A stretch of 64,000 nt of DNA from Candidatus Heimdallarchaeota archaeon (GTDB lineage Archaea > Asgardarchaeota > Heimdallarchaeia > Heimdallarchaeales > Kariarchaeaceae). The stretch covers positions 1-64,000 of the forward strand of contig JADCLS010000003.1 in NCBI GenBank assembly GCA_026702845.1, read 5' to 3'. Position numbers and translations under genes: made by a program. Below, piece after piece: positions 17,888-26,680 of the stretch (position 1 is the first letter of the stretch; each line of letters opens with the position of its first letter). The notes beneath the pieces were generated by a model. The model saw only the letters and a program-made list of their open reading frames with translations, had not been told where the DNA came from and made no database searches.

Positions 17888-19027
17888 CTACTCCTTCTTC
17901 TTAACCGAAATATTATCCAATTTTATTTGTTCATTACACCTCTCTATTTTCGCCAAAGCCATTTCTAAATCTCCTTTCTTATCAAATTTCTCTGCTAATT
18001 TAATACATTTTTCAGCAAATTTTATAGCATTTGCAAATTCTCCATCACTAATATGGAGATCTACCATTATTAGATAATTTTTAATTAAATCAATCTCCAT
18101 TCCATTATCTAAAATAAAATCATTAGATTGTTGTAATAACGATAATGCATTATGAGAATCATCTAATATTGAATAAACCTGTGTTAAATTACCGAATGTT
18201 GCAATTTTATCAAGATAATGAGAACGTTTCTCGCGATAATACAAACTCTCCTCGAAATTAATTCGTGCATTCTCATTATCAGAATTGAACAAATAAGAAA
18301 TAGCAAGATAATGATACACCGTGGCTATATCAAAAATCTGCCAACTCAGGTCATTCTCTTTCTCTTCCCTGAATTCCTCCCTTGCATGATCCATTGCTCT
18401 CATCTTCTGGGGCATATTAAGTGAAATGGCGATGAAATTATTTAGAAATTCCTTCAGCTTTCCATCTTTCCTCAGCTTCACACTCTCATTGGCCCGTAAT
18501 TGTATCAATAGCATCTCAAAATATTCATTTGGATCCTGTTGTGCAAAAAATTCTTTCAAATATTGGTACAGCCCCATTCTCTCCTCTAATGGTACAGGAC
18601 TACATTCCTCCACTTTTTTCCAAGGCCAATCAACCACAAATTCATCCCGGTCATCCCAGGTTTGCAATGACCAGCACTTCATGAAATACTCATCTGCAAT
18701 TCCGTAATTCTCATCTAATGGTTCATTTGCTTGAAGAAGATAGAAAACCCCTCTCATCATAAGCAGTTCAATGATATGATCAGATTGTCCTAACAATGTA
18801 CCTAGAGTAATTGCCTGGTCAAAATACAATTCATCAGTAAGTTCATTCCACTTAAATTGGGCTTTTATTACAGAAAAAAGTAATCTAAATTTCAAATCAT
18901 CATCAGTAATTGAATCTACTGATTTCAGATATGATATTAATTCTTCTCTCTTCTCCCTTTCCAGTATATAATTATTTGATTTGATATAATTACATAATTC
19001 AACAGGATCTGAAAATAGAGAACCCAT
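17888..19027 (-). CDS. TPR-like helical repeat protein, intact copy
   Basis: 379 residues. The C-terminal 180 residues contain tetratricopeptide-like helix pairs (YHYLAISYLFNSDNENARINFEES, then GNLTQVYSILDD and further repeats). The N-terminal half is helical, with several conserved tryptophan and acidic motifs shared with the broken copy at 19297-20443. It is presumably a scaffold for protein contacts. It belongs to a duplicated unit in which each TPR-like gene faces a tiny membrane peptide gene, so the two may act together; this is inference from linkage. Confidence 0.6.
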   Translation of the reverse strand: MGSLFSDPVELCNYIKSNNYILEREKREELISYLKSVDSITDDDLKFRLLFSVIKAQFKWNELTDELYFDQAITLGTLLGQSDHIIELLMMRGVFYLLQANEPLDENYGIADEYFMKCWSLQTWDDRDEFVVDWPWKKVEECSPVPLEERMGLYQYLKEFFAQQDPNEYFEMLLIQLRANESVKLRKDGKLKEFLNNFIAISLNMPQKMRAMDHAREEFREEKENDLSWQIFDIATVYHYLAISYLFNSDNENARINFEESLYYREKRSHYLDKIATFGNLTQVYSILDDSHNALSLLQQSNDFILDNGMEIDLIKNYLIMVDLHISDGEFANAIKFAEKCIKLAEKFDKKGDLEMALAKIERCNEQIKLDNISVKKKE

Positions 19028-19151
19028 AAAATCAAATTCTTTCTACAGAATTTAAATATCAACATTCAAGTTCATTTCTTTGCCAATACTTTCACTCAAC
19101 TCTCTCCTTGTGATGTTTCCAAGTTTTTATGTTAAACAATTAATTCATTCC

Positions 19152-19295
19152 ATGATAAAGTATCTAAAACTTTTGAACCGATCTTTTGCAATTAAAGCCT
19201 TTGTGCTTATACTACCACTCCTTTTGGGTATTGTTTTGGGTTCCGCGGGTAACTGTGAGATGCCTGACGGAAGCACTGCTTTTGATTGTGAATAA
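19152..19295 (+). CDS. Tiny membrane peptide, copy 2
   Basis: 47 residues, paralogous to the peptide at 17739-17879: MIKYLKLLNRSF, hydrophobic core FVLILPLLLGIVLGSAG, tail CEMPDGSTAFDCE. The frame is open further upstream to 19080, but the paralogues agree from ATG 19152. It ends one base before the stop of the broken TPR-like gene on the opposite strand. No clear ribosome site, so perhaps leaderless. Confidence 0.6.
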   Translation: MIKYLKLLNRSFAIKAFVLILPLLLGIVLGSAGNCEMPDGSTAFDCE

Positions 19296-19296
19296 T

Positions 19297-20443
19297 TCAT
19301 TCGTCAATTTTCTTATGGGATAAACTTACAACATTCATTTGTGTATTACACCGTTCAATCTTTACTTTGGCCATATTTAATTCATTGATCATATTATATC
19401 GATTTGCCAACTCTATGCATTTTTCAGCCATTATAATTGCATTTTTATAATTTTTATCGATAATATAAAGATCACACATTAGTAAGTAATTATTAATTAA
19501 ATCAACCTCCTCTCCTTTATTCAATATCAATTCATTAAGAAGATTTAATAATAATAATATAGCATTATGAGAATCATCTAATTTTGAATAAATAGCTGAT
19601 AAATTACCATATGTTGAAAATTTATCAAGATAATGAGAATAATTATCTCGATAATATTTACTCTCTTCGAAATTGATCCGTGCATTCTCATAATCTTGAT
19701 TGGACCAATATGCCAATGCTAAATGATGATAGATAGTTGTAATATCAAATAATTGAAATTTCAGATCCTTCTTCTTCTCTTCCCTGAATATCTCTCTAGC
19801 ATGATTCATATTTCGCATGCCTTGGGGCATATTAAGTGATATAGCTATGAAATTATTTAGAAATTCCTTCAATTTTCCTTCTTTTCTCAACTTCACACTC
19901 TCATTTGACCGAAGTTGTATCAACAGCATTTCAAAAAAATCTCTGGGATCATTTTGCTCTAAATACTGCCTCAGATAGTGATACAACCCCAATCATTCCT
20001 CAAGTGGAACTGTACTGCTTTCTTCATGTGTCTTCCAGGGCCATTCAACAATAAACTCATCCCGATTTTCCCACGATTGTAGGGGCCAGCATTTCATGAA
20101 ATACTCATCAGCAATCCCGTAATTCTCATCAAATGGTTCTTCTGCATGGAGTAGATAGGTTACTCCCCGCATCATGTATAATTCAATTAGTTGAGCGTTC
20201 TGACCCAAATCATAGGCAAGCCAGATTGCCTCGTCAAAATATGCTTCATCCGCAAGTTCATTCCATTTGAATTGAGTTTTTAATACGGAAAACAGTAATC
20301 TAAATCTCTGAAACTTATCAGTAATTGATTGTGATTTATCCAGTATGTGACAGAACCTCATTCTTGTTCTCAAAAGCCAGCTCAAAATTATTTGATTCAA
20401 TATATTCACATAGAGCAGTAGAATCAGAGAATGGAGAACCCAT
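19297..20443 (-). pseudogene. Broken TPR-like protein, duplicate of 17888-19027
   Basis: Alignment by eye with the intact copy shows the start ATG at 20443 (MGSPFSDS against MGSLFSDP), a frameshift near 20355 that moves the frame before SQSITDK, and an in-frame TGA between PLEE and LGLY (around 19993) where the intact copy has arginine. The two remaining long open pieces are 20409-19993 and 19992-19297. The pieces still read well, so decay is recent. The TGA could in principle be decoded, but the frameshift argues against a working gene. Confidence 0.8.
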
Positions 20444-20565
20444 ACAATGGATGTTCATGCTAGGATTTTAAACAGCAAGATTATATGTCAATCAAATGTC
20501 TAAAAATGTGATATTATTTCCTCCTTGCAGTCAAAAACATTCCAATAATTCTACGAGCTAGAACA

Positions 20566-20579
20566 ATTATAAAAAAGAT
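20566..20579 (+). promoter_or_regulatory. TATA-like promoter for the SDR gene
   Basis: AATTATAAAAAAGA lies about 20-30 bases before ATG 20598, the spacing expected for a leaderless archaeal transcript; no ribosome site is seen. Confidence 0.4.
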
Positions 20580-20597
20580 TAATCAACACCATCATCT

Positions 20598-21311
20598 ATG
20601 AATATTTTAATCACTGGAGCCAGTTCAGGAATTGGGGCCGCACTGGCTAAGCGATTGGTCACCATCTCCACACTGCTTGATGATGGACACAATATCTATC
20701 TCACCGGAAGATCAGAGAAGAAATTACAGGCACTTGCGGATGATCTGAGGGCTCATGGATCACTGGTCTATTTCCAGAAGGGAGAGGTTGGCAATACAGA
20801 GGATGCCAAGAGGATCTGCAACGATGTTCTGGAAAAAATGAAACATGTGGATATTCTGATACTGAATGCAGGTACTGGAGAATTTGGCAATATTGAGGAT
20901 ATGACTGATGAGCAGTATGATAAGATGTTTGATACGAATGTAAAGGGAGTTTTCCTCTACATCAGGGGAATCCTACCCTCCATGCTTGAGCGAAATGCTG
21001 GTCAGATCATCGTCACCTCCTCCAATTTGGGGTTGAATACTGCTGCACGAGGTGCAGTGTACTCCGCATCCAAACATGCCGTGCAGGGGATGATTGGCTC
21101 CTTGAGAAAACAGCTCAAGGGTACGTTTGTCAAGGCTGCAACGATAAATCCAGGGAGTGTGGACACGGAGTGGTTCAAGGATCATGATCAGAAGAAACCC
21201 AAGCCCCATAGAATAGATGTGGATGAGGTGGTGGATGCCTTCATGCTTATCATCAACCAGGGTGCACGATCTAATATCGAGCATATATTGTTGCAACCCA
21301 CCTATGAGTAA
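20598..21311 (+). CDS. Short-chain dehydrogenase/reductase
   Basis: 237 residues. Classic SDR features: N-terminal cofactor site ITGASSGIGAAL, LNAG in the middle (ILNAGTG), catalytic serine in VTSSNLG and the YSASK catalytic pair (Tyr and Lys) near residue 155, then NPGSVDT. An NAD(P)-dependent oxidoreductase of cytosol; the substrate cannot be told from sequence. GC content is clearly higher than in the island to the left. A TATA-like stretch just upstream suggests its own promoter. Confidence 0.9.
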   Translation: MNILITGASSGIGAALAKRLVTISTLLDDGHNIYLTGRSEKKLQALADDLRAHGSLVYFQKGEVGNTEDAKRICNDVLEKMKHVDILILNAGTGEFGNIEDMTDEQYDKMFDTNVKGVFLYIRGILPSMLERNAGQIIVTSSNLGLNTAARGAVYSASKHAVQGMIGSLRKQLKGTFVKAATINPGSVDTEWFKDHDQKKPKPHRIDVDEVVDAFMLIINQGARSNIEHILLQPTYE

Positions 21312-21371
21312 CTATTTAGTAATGTGGAGCTAGGGAATATTTATATTGACGTTTATGGAGAATACCATATC

Positions 21372-21462
21372 AAGTACTATCGTAGTGTGATTACATCAAC
21401 TGTCATTTGAATCAATCATCATACTGCATTTCTTGTCTTGAATTAGAAGGATCACTAACGAT
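21372..21462 (+). repeat. Upstream flank shared by both tRNA-like RNAs, copy 1
   Basis: From AAGTACTA through GATTACATCA to the leader of the first tRNA-like RNA, about 90 bases resemble the flank at 21819-21915 (common blocks AAGTACTA, GATTACATCA, TCAATC, CTTGTCTT). A TATA-like TTTATATT lies upstream at about 21340-21347. It is either a duplicated promoter or a conserved 5' part of the RNA. Confidence 0.5.
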
Positions 21463-21574
21463 TGGAGAATACATCGGCTCATAACCGGGAGGATGTGGGT
21501 TCGATTCCCACCAGCCCAACCATTGCAAACAGATGGGCTGTAGCTCAACAGGTAGAGCACCTATAGTTTCTTCA
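21463..21574 (+). ncRNA. Permuted tRNA-like RNA 1 (Y RNA-like; anticodon CAU)
   Basis: The 3' half comes first: 21475-21522 holds anticodon loop CTCATAA, the CCGGG stem strand, T-arm GTGGG/CCCAC around TTCGATT, acceptor strand CAGCCCA and an encoded ACCA. After 11 bases the 5' half follows at 21534-21561: acceptor TGGGCTG, TA, D-stem GCTC/GAGC, A, CC. Joined at position 28/29 all stems pair perfectly, the acceptor with seven of seven. Leader TGGAGAA (21463-21469) can pair with trailer TTCTTCA (21568-21574), extending the anticodon side. I could not draw a canonical bulge-helix-bulge. Either a permuted tRNA-Met/Ile2 gene or a tRNA-mimicking Y RNA; the Ro60 gene 500 bases downstream favours the second. 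Confidence 0.65.
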
Positions 21575-21818
21575 TCACCTCCTTGTGTCCTTCATTTTAT
21601 TTAACCTAAAATGATAATATAACACAATATAGACCCATACGAATCATATTTTCGATCTCTTTGCCATTGAAATTTTCAGCATTACCATTGATAAGAATCC
21701 ATCCTCTTGTGGATTAATATCCATAAATTTAGTATTGAGGCCTACACTTGGTCATTGAATCGATTAAGGTATGTGTAGTTCAGTTATTTTTATTAGCTAT
21801 GATTATGAGTATGGTGTA

Positions 21819-21915
21819 TTAAGTACTACATCAGAGCGATTACATCAGTTATTTACAGATATTTCGGTCAATCGTTCTGAGACTACCTTGTCTTAATACA
21901 CCTTTGGAATACTAC
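21819..21915 (+). repeat. Upstream flank shared by both tRNA-like RNAs, copy 2
   Basis: This stretch matches the flank at 21372-21462 in block order: AAGTACTA, GATTACATCA, TCAATCG, CTTGTCTTAA, then ACTGAT before the leader helix. The similarity extends into the shared TACATCG after the leader helix. It shows that the two RNA genes arose by duplication or share promoter and leader elements. Confidence 0.5.
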
Positions 21916-22020
21916 TGATAGAGAGTACATCGATTAACCAGAAGGCCATGGGTTCAAATCCCATCACCTGGAACTCCTGGTGTGGCTCAGTAGACTAGAG
22001 CGTCTGGGTCCTCTTCATCA
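21916..22020 (+). ncRNA. Permuted tRNA-like RNA 2, probable Y RNA of the Ro60 gene
   Basis: T-arm half first: CCAGA (21938-21942), AGGCC, T-arm ATGGG/CCCAT around TTCAAAT, acceptor CACCTGG (21965-21971). A four-base loop AACT follows, then the D-arm half: CCTGGTG (21976-21982), TG, GCTC/GAGC, G, TCTGG (22003-22007). Acceptor pairs six of seven (one T-T), anticodon stem five of five. Leader TGATAGAGAG (21916-21925) pairs with trailer CTCTTCATCA (22011-22020), nine of ten, across an asymmetric internal loop. The acceptor is closed, so there is no free CCA end, and the termini sit on the anticodon side. This is the topology described for bacterial YrlA Y RNAs. It ends 48 bases before the Ro60 start. 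Confidence 0.7.
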
Positions 22021-22068
22021 ACTACTCGTTTCCACAAGACAAGTGTACGAGCAATAGGGGTGAGTAAC

Positions 22069-23562
22069 ATGAAATTCAACACCAAAACACCAAGAATCAA
22101 AAATGTAATGACATACGAGGGAGCTGAGGCCTACTCCTATCAGGATCCCAGAAACGAGCTTGTCGCAGCAGTGGCCACCACATTTCTTGAGGATAAATAC
22201 TATGAATCCTCTGCTGAGCGCATGGATCGTGTGAAGAATCTGGTGTATCAAGTACTTGAGAGGGGGCAATTCACCTTTCTCTTCAACCTGTTATACATCA
22301 CCAGACATGAGTGGCATCTCAGATCTATCAGCCATTTGCTTGCAGGGATTCTGGTAGGTGCCACCAAGTACAGGAAAGAATATCCAGATGATGCAGCCGA
22401 GATGCTATCCTCAACCTGGATTCGACCGGATGATATGTCCCACACTGTGGCATACTGGGTGAAACATATCAATGGAGGGCTGAACACCAAGCAGGGAGGA
22501 AAGGAAGGTTTTCCCTACCTGTTGTCAAGGGCCATCAATCATCGATTCAATACCATGAGTATGTTTCAAGCTGCCAAGTATCATCAGCTGGGCACACAGT
22601 TCTCCCTGTACAACCTGCTACGTATCAGTAGACCAACTGCTGTGAATCAGGAGCAGAATGCTGTGTTTCAGGCTATCATCGGACACTACAAACAGCAGAA
22701 AAAAGGTGAAATCAGTGAGGTCACCCTACCCACGGATGAGAACTGGAGAGCATATCTTGACAAGCTCATTGGTCAGGGAGTGGATCACAAGCTGGCATTT
22801 GAAGCAGTTATGGATAAGATGGGCCTCTTCGCCCTGATCAACAACCTCAACACCTTTGATAGACACGGTGTGGAAGATAGAAAAGTGATATCTCGGTTCA
22901 CCAGAGAGGCGGTGATCAGATCAAAACTACTACCATTCAGATTCATGACTGCCATGGAACAGGTCACTTATACGCCATACAGGGGAGTTCTGAAGCAAGC
23001 ACTTGAGGATTCCTTTGTCAACCTCGTCCTTCCTGCCAACAGGAAATACCTGGTGGCCGTGGATACCTCAGGATCTATGCATGGAAGACCAGTGGACATT
23101 GCCTCCACCTTCGGTGCCATCCTTGCCAGAAAGGCTGAGGATGATCCATCCAACACCGTGCATCTGGTGGCATTTGCCACTGATTTACAGAGGGTGGATA
23201 CCTTTGACATGGGTGTGTTTGCACTCAAGGAGAAGATCATTAGAACAGAGGTGGGACATGGTACCAATGGACACCTGGTGTACAGATATGCCAAGAGAGA
23301 AGATACACCGGCATTTGATTATGTCATCGTATTGACTGATATACAGTATCACTACATGTTCAATGAGCAACCTCCACATGATATGATTGTGGTCAATGCC
23401 AACTTGCAGGGTTACAGGAACACCCAGACACCATTCAGCAGGCAGGCAAATGTTGTCGAGGTGGCCAATATCTCTGAGAAGATCTTTGATTACCTGGAGA
23501 TCATCACCGATCCTGAGGGGATGATCAGCTACATAGAGAGCTACAGGCCATCACTACAATAA
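22069..23562 (+). CDS. Ro60/TROVE domain RNA-binding protein
   Basis: About 497 residues from ATG 22069 (GGGGTGA five bases upstream). The N-terminal 310 residues form the TROVE HEAT-repeat ring (FTFLFNLLYITRHEWHLRS, HLLAGILVGATKY). The C-terminal von Willebrand A domain has an intact MIDAS start, VAVDTSGSM (about residue 330), followed by the T and VLTD positions. Ro60 and bacterial Rsr bind misfolded RNAs and Y RNAs and guide RNA quality control with exonucleases. The two tRNA-like RNAs directly upstream on the same strand are the natural candidates for its Y RNA partners. TROVE genes are uncommon in archaea. Confidence 0.92.
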   Translation: MKFNTKTPRIKNVMTYEGAEAYSYQDPRNELVAAVATTFLEDKYYESSAERMDRVKNLVYQVLERGQFTFLFNLLYITRHEWHLRSISHLLAGILVGATKYRKEYPDDAAEMLSSTWIRPDDMSHTVAYWVKHINGGLNTKQGGKEGFPYLLSRAINHRFNTMSMFQAAKYHQLGTQFSLYNLLRISRPTAVNQEQNAVFQAIIGHYKQQKKGEISEVTLPTDENWRAYLDKLIGQGVDHKLAFEAVMDKMGLFALINNLNTFDRHGVEDRKVISRFTREAVIRSKLLPFRFMTAMEQVTYTPYRGVLKQALEDSFVNLVLPANRKYLVAVDTSGSMHGRPVDIASTFGAILARKAEDDPSNTVHLVAFATDLQRVDTFDMGVFALKEKIIRTEVGHGTNGHLVYRYAKREDTPAFDYVIVLTDIQYHYMFNEQPPHDMIVVNANLQGYRNTQTPFSRQANVVEVANISEKIFDYLEIITDPEGMISYIESYRPSLQ

Positions 23563-23609
23563 TCATACCAACCTAACATATAATCTATATTTTTCAACTA
23601 GTATACTAT

Positions 23610-24611
23610 CTATAGACATTCCTCATGGATCTCAGGTTCAAATCCCTCGGGATAGCCAGTAATGGGCTTAATTGCAAATTTACAGGTTTTACCCCCAGTG
23701 ACCACTGATTCAAGTAGTGTTACTTCAACTGGATGATCAAGCACATATTCCCAGAAATTCTTGTAATATCCTCCCGACGCATGACAGATGGCAACTGGTA
23801 TCTGCTTGCCCTGTTTGATGGCCTCTCTAACCCAGGGATTATGACAGAAATAATATTGCTTCTCAATGTCTGATACAGCATGTAAGAACTCTTTGGTCAT
23901 GTAGGGTATCTTGGCCAACTCCAGCCGTTCCCCGTCTCTTACTCCCGATTCAATGTAGGGATTATTATTTACATACTCCAACACCTCATCATCAATAACC
24001 TGGGTGAAGAAAAGTGTGCCCTCATCCCTGTGCTTGCGTAATAGCTTGATGAATTTCTCTCGCTTGAATAGCAGGTAAGCATCAATATTGTCACTATCCA
24101 GGTATTCCTGCCGGGGATTTTTATAACTCTCCACATATTTATCTCGCAATCCCAACTCCATGAACTGGTTGGCACATTCCTCACCAACCTCCTTGATGAA
24201 TTTATGTAGTGCATTGAGCATCAATTCTGATTTTCTTTCAGGATGCAATCCAAGGGGGAACTGTGTCTGGTCAAATACCTTGCCAACCATCTCCAAACCA
24301 AATTTTTCCTCCACCCTCCGAACAAAGTTGGGCATAATCTCATAGCCGTCTATTAGTTCCATAGAAGCCAGGATCATCTCATGGTTGTTGAGATAATATG
24401 CCATCCAGATGATATAGATAAAATTATCAAAGGAATTCTTCTTCTCATCAATGAGTTTGCCAGCAAAATGATGTACTTCATCATAGCTACATTGCTTGAG
24501 ATCCTTTCCAAGATACTCCTCAAAAGCCATTAATAATTGAATTGCCTCATCTATCTTTTCTGTAGGAATGCCCTTTTCCTTGCGATTTTCTCTGAATCCA
24601 TCTAAATCCAT
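23610..24611 (-). CDS. Unknown protein, helical N-terminus
   Basis: 333 residues, not confidently recognised. Residues 1-45 resemble a SAM-like helical bundle (ENRKEKGIPTEKIDEAIQLL). The C-terminal part has CHASGGYYKNFWE and TGGKTCKFAIK, reminiscent of small-molecule-binding domains with a C/H pair such as ATC hydrolase or V4R-type folds, but this is a weak impression. Codon use and GC match its neighbours. It is followed on the same strand by the GNAT gene end at 24689, so not obviously co-transcribed. Confidence 0.45.
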   Translation of the reverse strand: MDLDGFRENRKEKGIPTEKIDEAIQLLMAFEEYLGKDLKQCSYDEVHHFAGKLIDEKKNSFDNFIYIIWMAYYLNNHEMILASMELIDGYEIMPNFVRRVEEKFGLEMVGKVFDQTQFPLGLHPERKSELMLNALHKFIKEVGEECANQFMELGLRDKYVESYKNPRQEYLDSDNIDAYLLFKREKFIKLLRKHRDEGTLFFTQVIDDEVLEYVNNNPYIESGVRDGERLELAKIPYMTKEFLHAVSDIEKQYYFCHNPWVREAIKQGKQIPVAICHASGGYYKNFWEYVLDHPVEVTLLESVVTGGKTCKFAIKPITGYPEGFEPEIHEECL

Positions 24612-24688
24612 GGGAATAGATGTGAATAACTTGTATTTAAGGATTGATTACTCAGCTACTTGATTTTGTACATTCCTGTGTCAGAATA

Positions 24689-25720
24689 TTAATGCTTATC
24701 CAGATGAATATTATAATCAAATCTCTGAAATACACGTTTAAATCCCATGCGGTGGTTGATTGAGAGCATGGGTTGGTTGGTGCTAGCATTCCCTGCCCTA
24801 ACAAATTTGATATCTGGGTAGAGTTTGCTTACATGTAAAAGCAGTGCTGCTTTCAGCCATTTGCCTAATCCCTGACCCTCGAATTCCGTTAGTACACCGG
24901 TTAATCCCTGTGAAATGTAATAATTCTCCTTGAGATCATAAAATAATTCGGTGAGGCCCACAATAGAATCATCTTGAAAAGCAACAGCATTATGAATTAC
25001 CTTGTCATTCTGTTTGAATTGTGCTTCGTATTTTCTCTGCAAATCTGGTGTCAGAATAAATTTCTCCTCTAACTCTCCTGATGGCTCCCTGTCTAGTGTT
25101 GTGTTGTAAACAGCACAGAACTCATCTATTATCTCATCTGGAATGATCTCATAGATCTTAATCTCCCGGTCATCCCTAACCTGTATCCAAGACCTCATCA
25201 GGTCCCAATCTATATTATGTACGTATACCCGGTTCTCATCTCCAGTTTTTGCAGGTTCAGCATCCAATATTTCCCTTACAAAATCCACAGCTGATTGTAG
25301 GTATACATCCCCTTGCAAAACAGTTTTATCCAAATTTCGGCAAATTGTGATAAAATATTTGAGAATAGCCTTTCCAATGCCATGTCTTCTGAATTCTGAA
25401 TAAATACGAATGTTACACTGGACGATGTGTTTGTTCTCTTTGAAATTGGGACTCGTCTGATTAGTATAGTTTAGTCGGCCATAACCAAGAAAAGTATTGT
25501 CTCGCGTAGCTAGGAAATATCTCACATCATAAGTATCTATACTGGTGAGTTTGGCTTTCTTTATCTTCTCACCTCCTGGTATGGGATCCTCCACAGGATA
25601 TGTCTCCCTGAATACCTGCTGATCAAGAGCTATAATTGATTCCCATTCAGCCTCAGAAAAGTCACTTGCAGACTTTTCAACTAGGATAAAGGGATTGTTG
25701 TACTTATCTATGAGTTCCAT
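24689..25720 (-). CDS. Tandem GNAT-family acetyltransferase
   Basis: 343 residues with two GNAT domains. The first carries acetyl-CoA motif A as FRRHGIGKAILKYF (about residue 115) and the second as FEGQGLGKWLKAALLLHV (about 285), each with the Q/RxxGxG pattern. Two-domain GNATs usually have one active and one structural half. The substrate is unknown; the closing KRVFQRFDYNIH is typical of the group. Same strand as the transporter upstream (76 bases away). Confidence 0.8.
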   Translation of the reverse strand: MELIDKYNNPFILVEKSASDFSEAEWESIIALDQQVFRETYPVEDPIPGGEKIKKAKLTSIDTYDVRYFLATRDNTFLGYGRLNYTNQTSPNFKENKHIVQCNIRIYSEFRRHGIGKAILKYFITICRNLDKTVLQGDVYLQSAVDFVREILDAEPAKTGDENRVYVHNIDWDLMRSWIQVRDDREIKIYEIIPDEIIDEFCAVYNTTLDREPSGELEEKFILTPDLQRKYEAQFKQNDKVIHNAVAFQDDSIVGLTELFYDLKENYYISQGLTGVLTEFEGQGLGKWLKAALLLHVSKLYPDIKFVRAGNASTNQPMLSINHRMGFKRVFQRFDYNIHLDKH

Positions 25721-25796
25721 TATGAACGCTTTTCTGTTTATTATGTAAGTGTTATTGATAAGAGCATAATTCTCAATCAGGATTTAACTAGATACG

Positions 25797-26528
25797 CTAG
25801 GCTACTAGCTTCTTGATAATAGGGTTCTCAGTTGTCAATATCCACCGGTTGAGGTAGATATAAGGAGTATCAAGTGTACCAAAAAGCCATTTGGTGATGA
25901 CCTGGCCAGTCATGACTGCAATAATTGTTGGTAGATCAAAAATACCATAAAATGCCAGTGGGATGAAGATCAAGGAATCAACAAAAAGACCCACAAGATC
26001 TGACACCACATTTCTCAACCAGAGCAACCTACCCTCGAATTTCTTCCTGAACCAATCAAATATGAATGCATCAACATTCTCACTAATGAAGAAGGTGATC
26101 CAGCTGGCAAGAATGATCCTTCCTGAGCCCAGAAATATGGTATTGTAAGAGTTGGCATCAAAATTATCATTCACCTGTGGCTGTTGAGTCACCAACCAGA
26201 GCATGAAGGCAATAAAAACTTGAGTCAGTAGAGCAATGATGATCATTTTCTGTACTTCTTTTCGACCGTACTTCTCGTTGATCTGATCCGTCATCTGGAA
26301 AGTAAAGGCGAAGAAGTACGTACCTATTGGTGATACAAATTCCAAAGCAGGTGGACCAAAATCAAATATGGTCAGACGATTGGTGATGACCTGGATGATG
26401 GCAATCATTGAGACATAAAAGGCTATCGTCAGGTTGGGGTTGTCGTACTTGCGGATGTACAATGCGGTTAGAAAGGTCAGGATGAATAGAGCAATCATCA
26501 CTAACAATACTGCTAAATATGTATTCAT
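25797..26528 (-). CDS. Queuosine-precursor transporter family (YhhQ/Vut_1)
   Basis: 243 residues with about six membrane segments. Motifs SPIGTYFFAFTFQMTDQINEKYG and FFISENVDAFIFDWFRKK followed by RNVVSDLVGLFVDSLIF are typical of the YhhQ family, which imports 7-deazaguanine precursors such as preQ0 and preQ1. In archaea this would feed archaeosine in tRNA. In this genome it could also feed the two TGT-like proteins of the island at 396-2644. The link is inferred from pathway logic, not from linkage. Confidence 0.85.
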   Translation of the reverse strand: MNTYLAVLLVMIALFILTFLTALYIRKYDNPNLTIAFYVSMIAIIQVITNRLTIFDFGPPALEFVSPIGTYFFAFTFQMTDQINEKYGRKEVQKMIIIALLTQVFIAFMLWLVTQQPQVNDNFDANSYNTIFLGSGRIILASWITFFISENVDAFIFDWFRKKFEGRLLWLRNVVSDLVGLFVDSLIFIPLAFYGIFDLPTIIAVMTGQVITKWLFGTLDTPYIYLNRWILTTENPIIKKLVA

Positions 26529-26680
26529 TTCAGAAAACCTACGTCAACAGGTAATGGAAATGATAAGGATCACCTTGTTGACAAATTTTCTTGGAAATTG
26601 AGTATTTAATAAACTTATGAAATAGTTTGACAGATTGGTTGGATATACTTATAATCAGGAGCAAATATATTGCGATTATC

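Noticed and set aside
21966..22014. Naming RNA 2 as tRNA-Arg(CCU) or tRNA-Lys(CUU)
   Set aside because: The joined loop depends on an unknown junction, base 32 would be G, and acceptor pair 3-70 is T-T, so no identity is safe.
21463..22020. Canonical bulge-helix-bulge splice motif at the ends of the permuted RNAs
   Set aside because: I could draw leader/trailer helices but not the 3-4-3 motif, so I do not claim tRNA endonuclease splicing.
23630..23650. GGTTCAAATCC, like a tRNA T-loop
   Set aside because: No matching acceptor, D or anticodon arms; it lies in the C-terminal codons of the minus-strand gene at 23610-24611.
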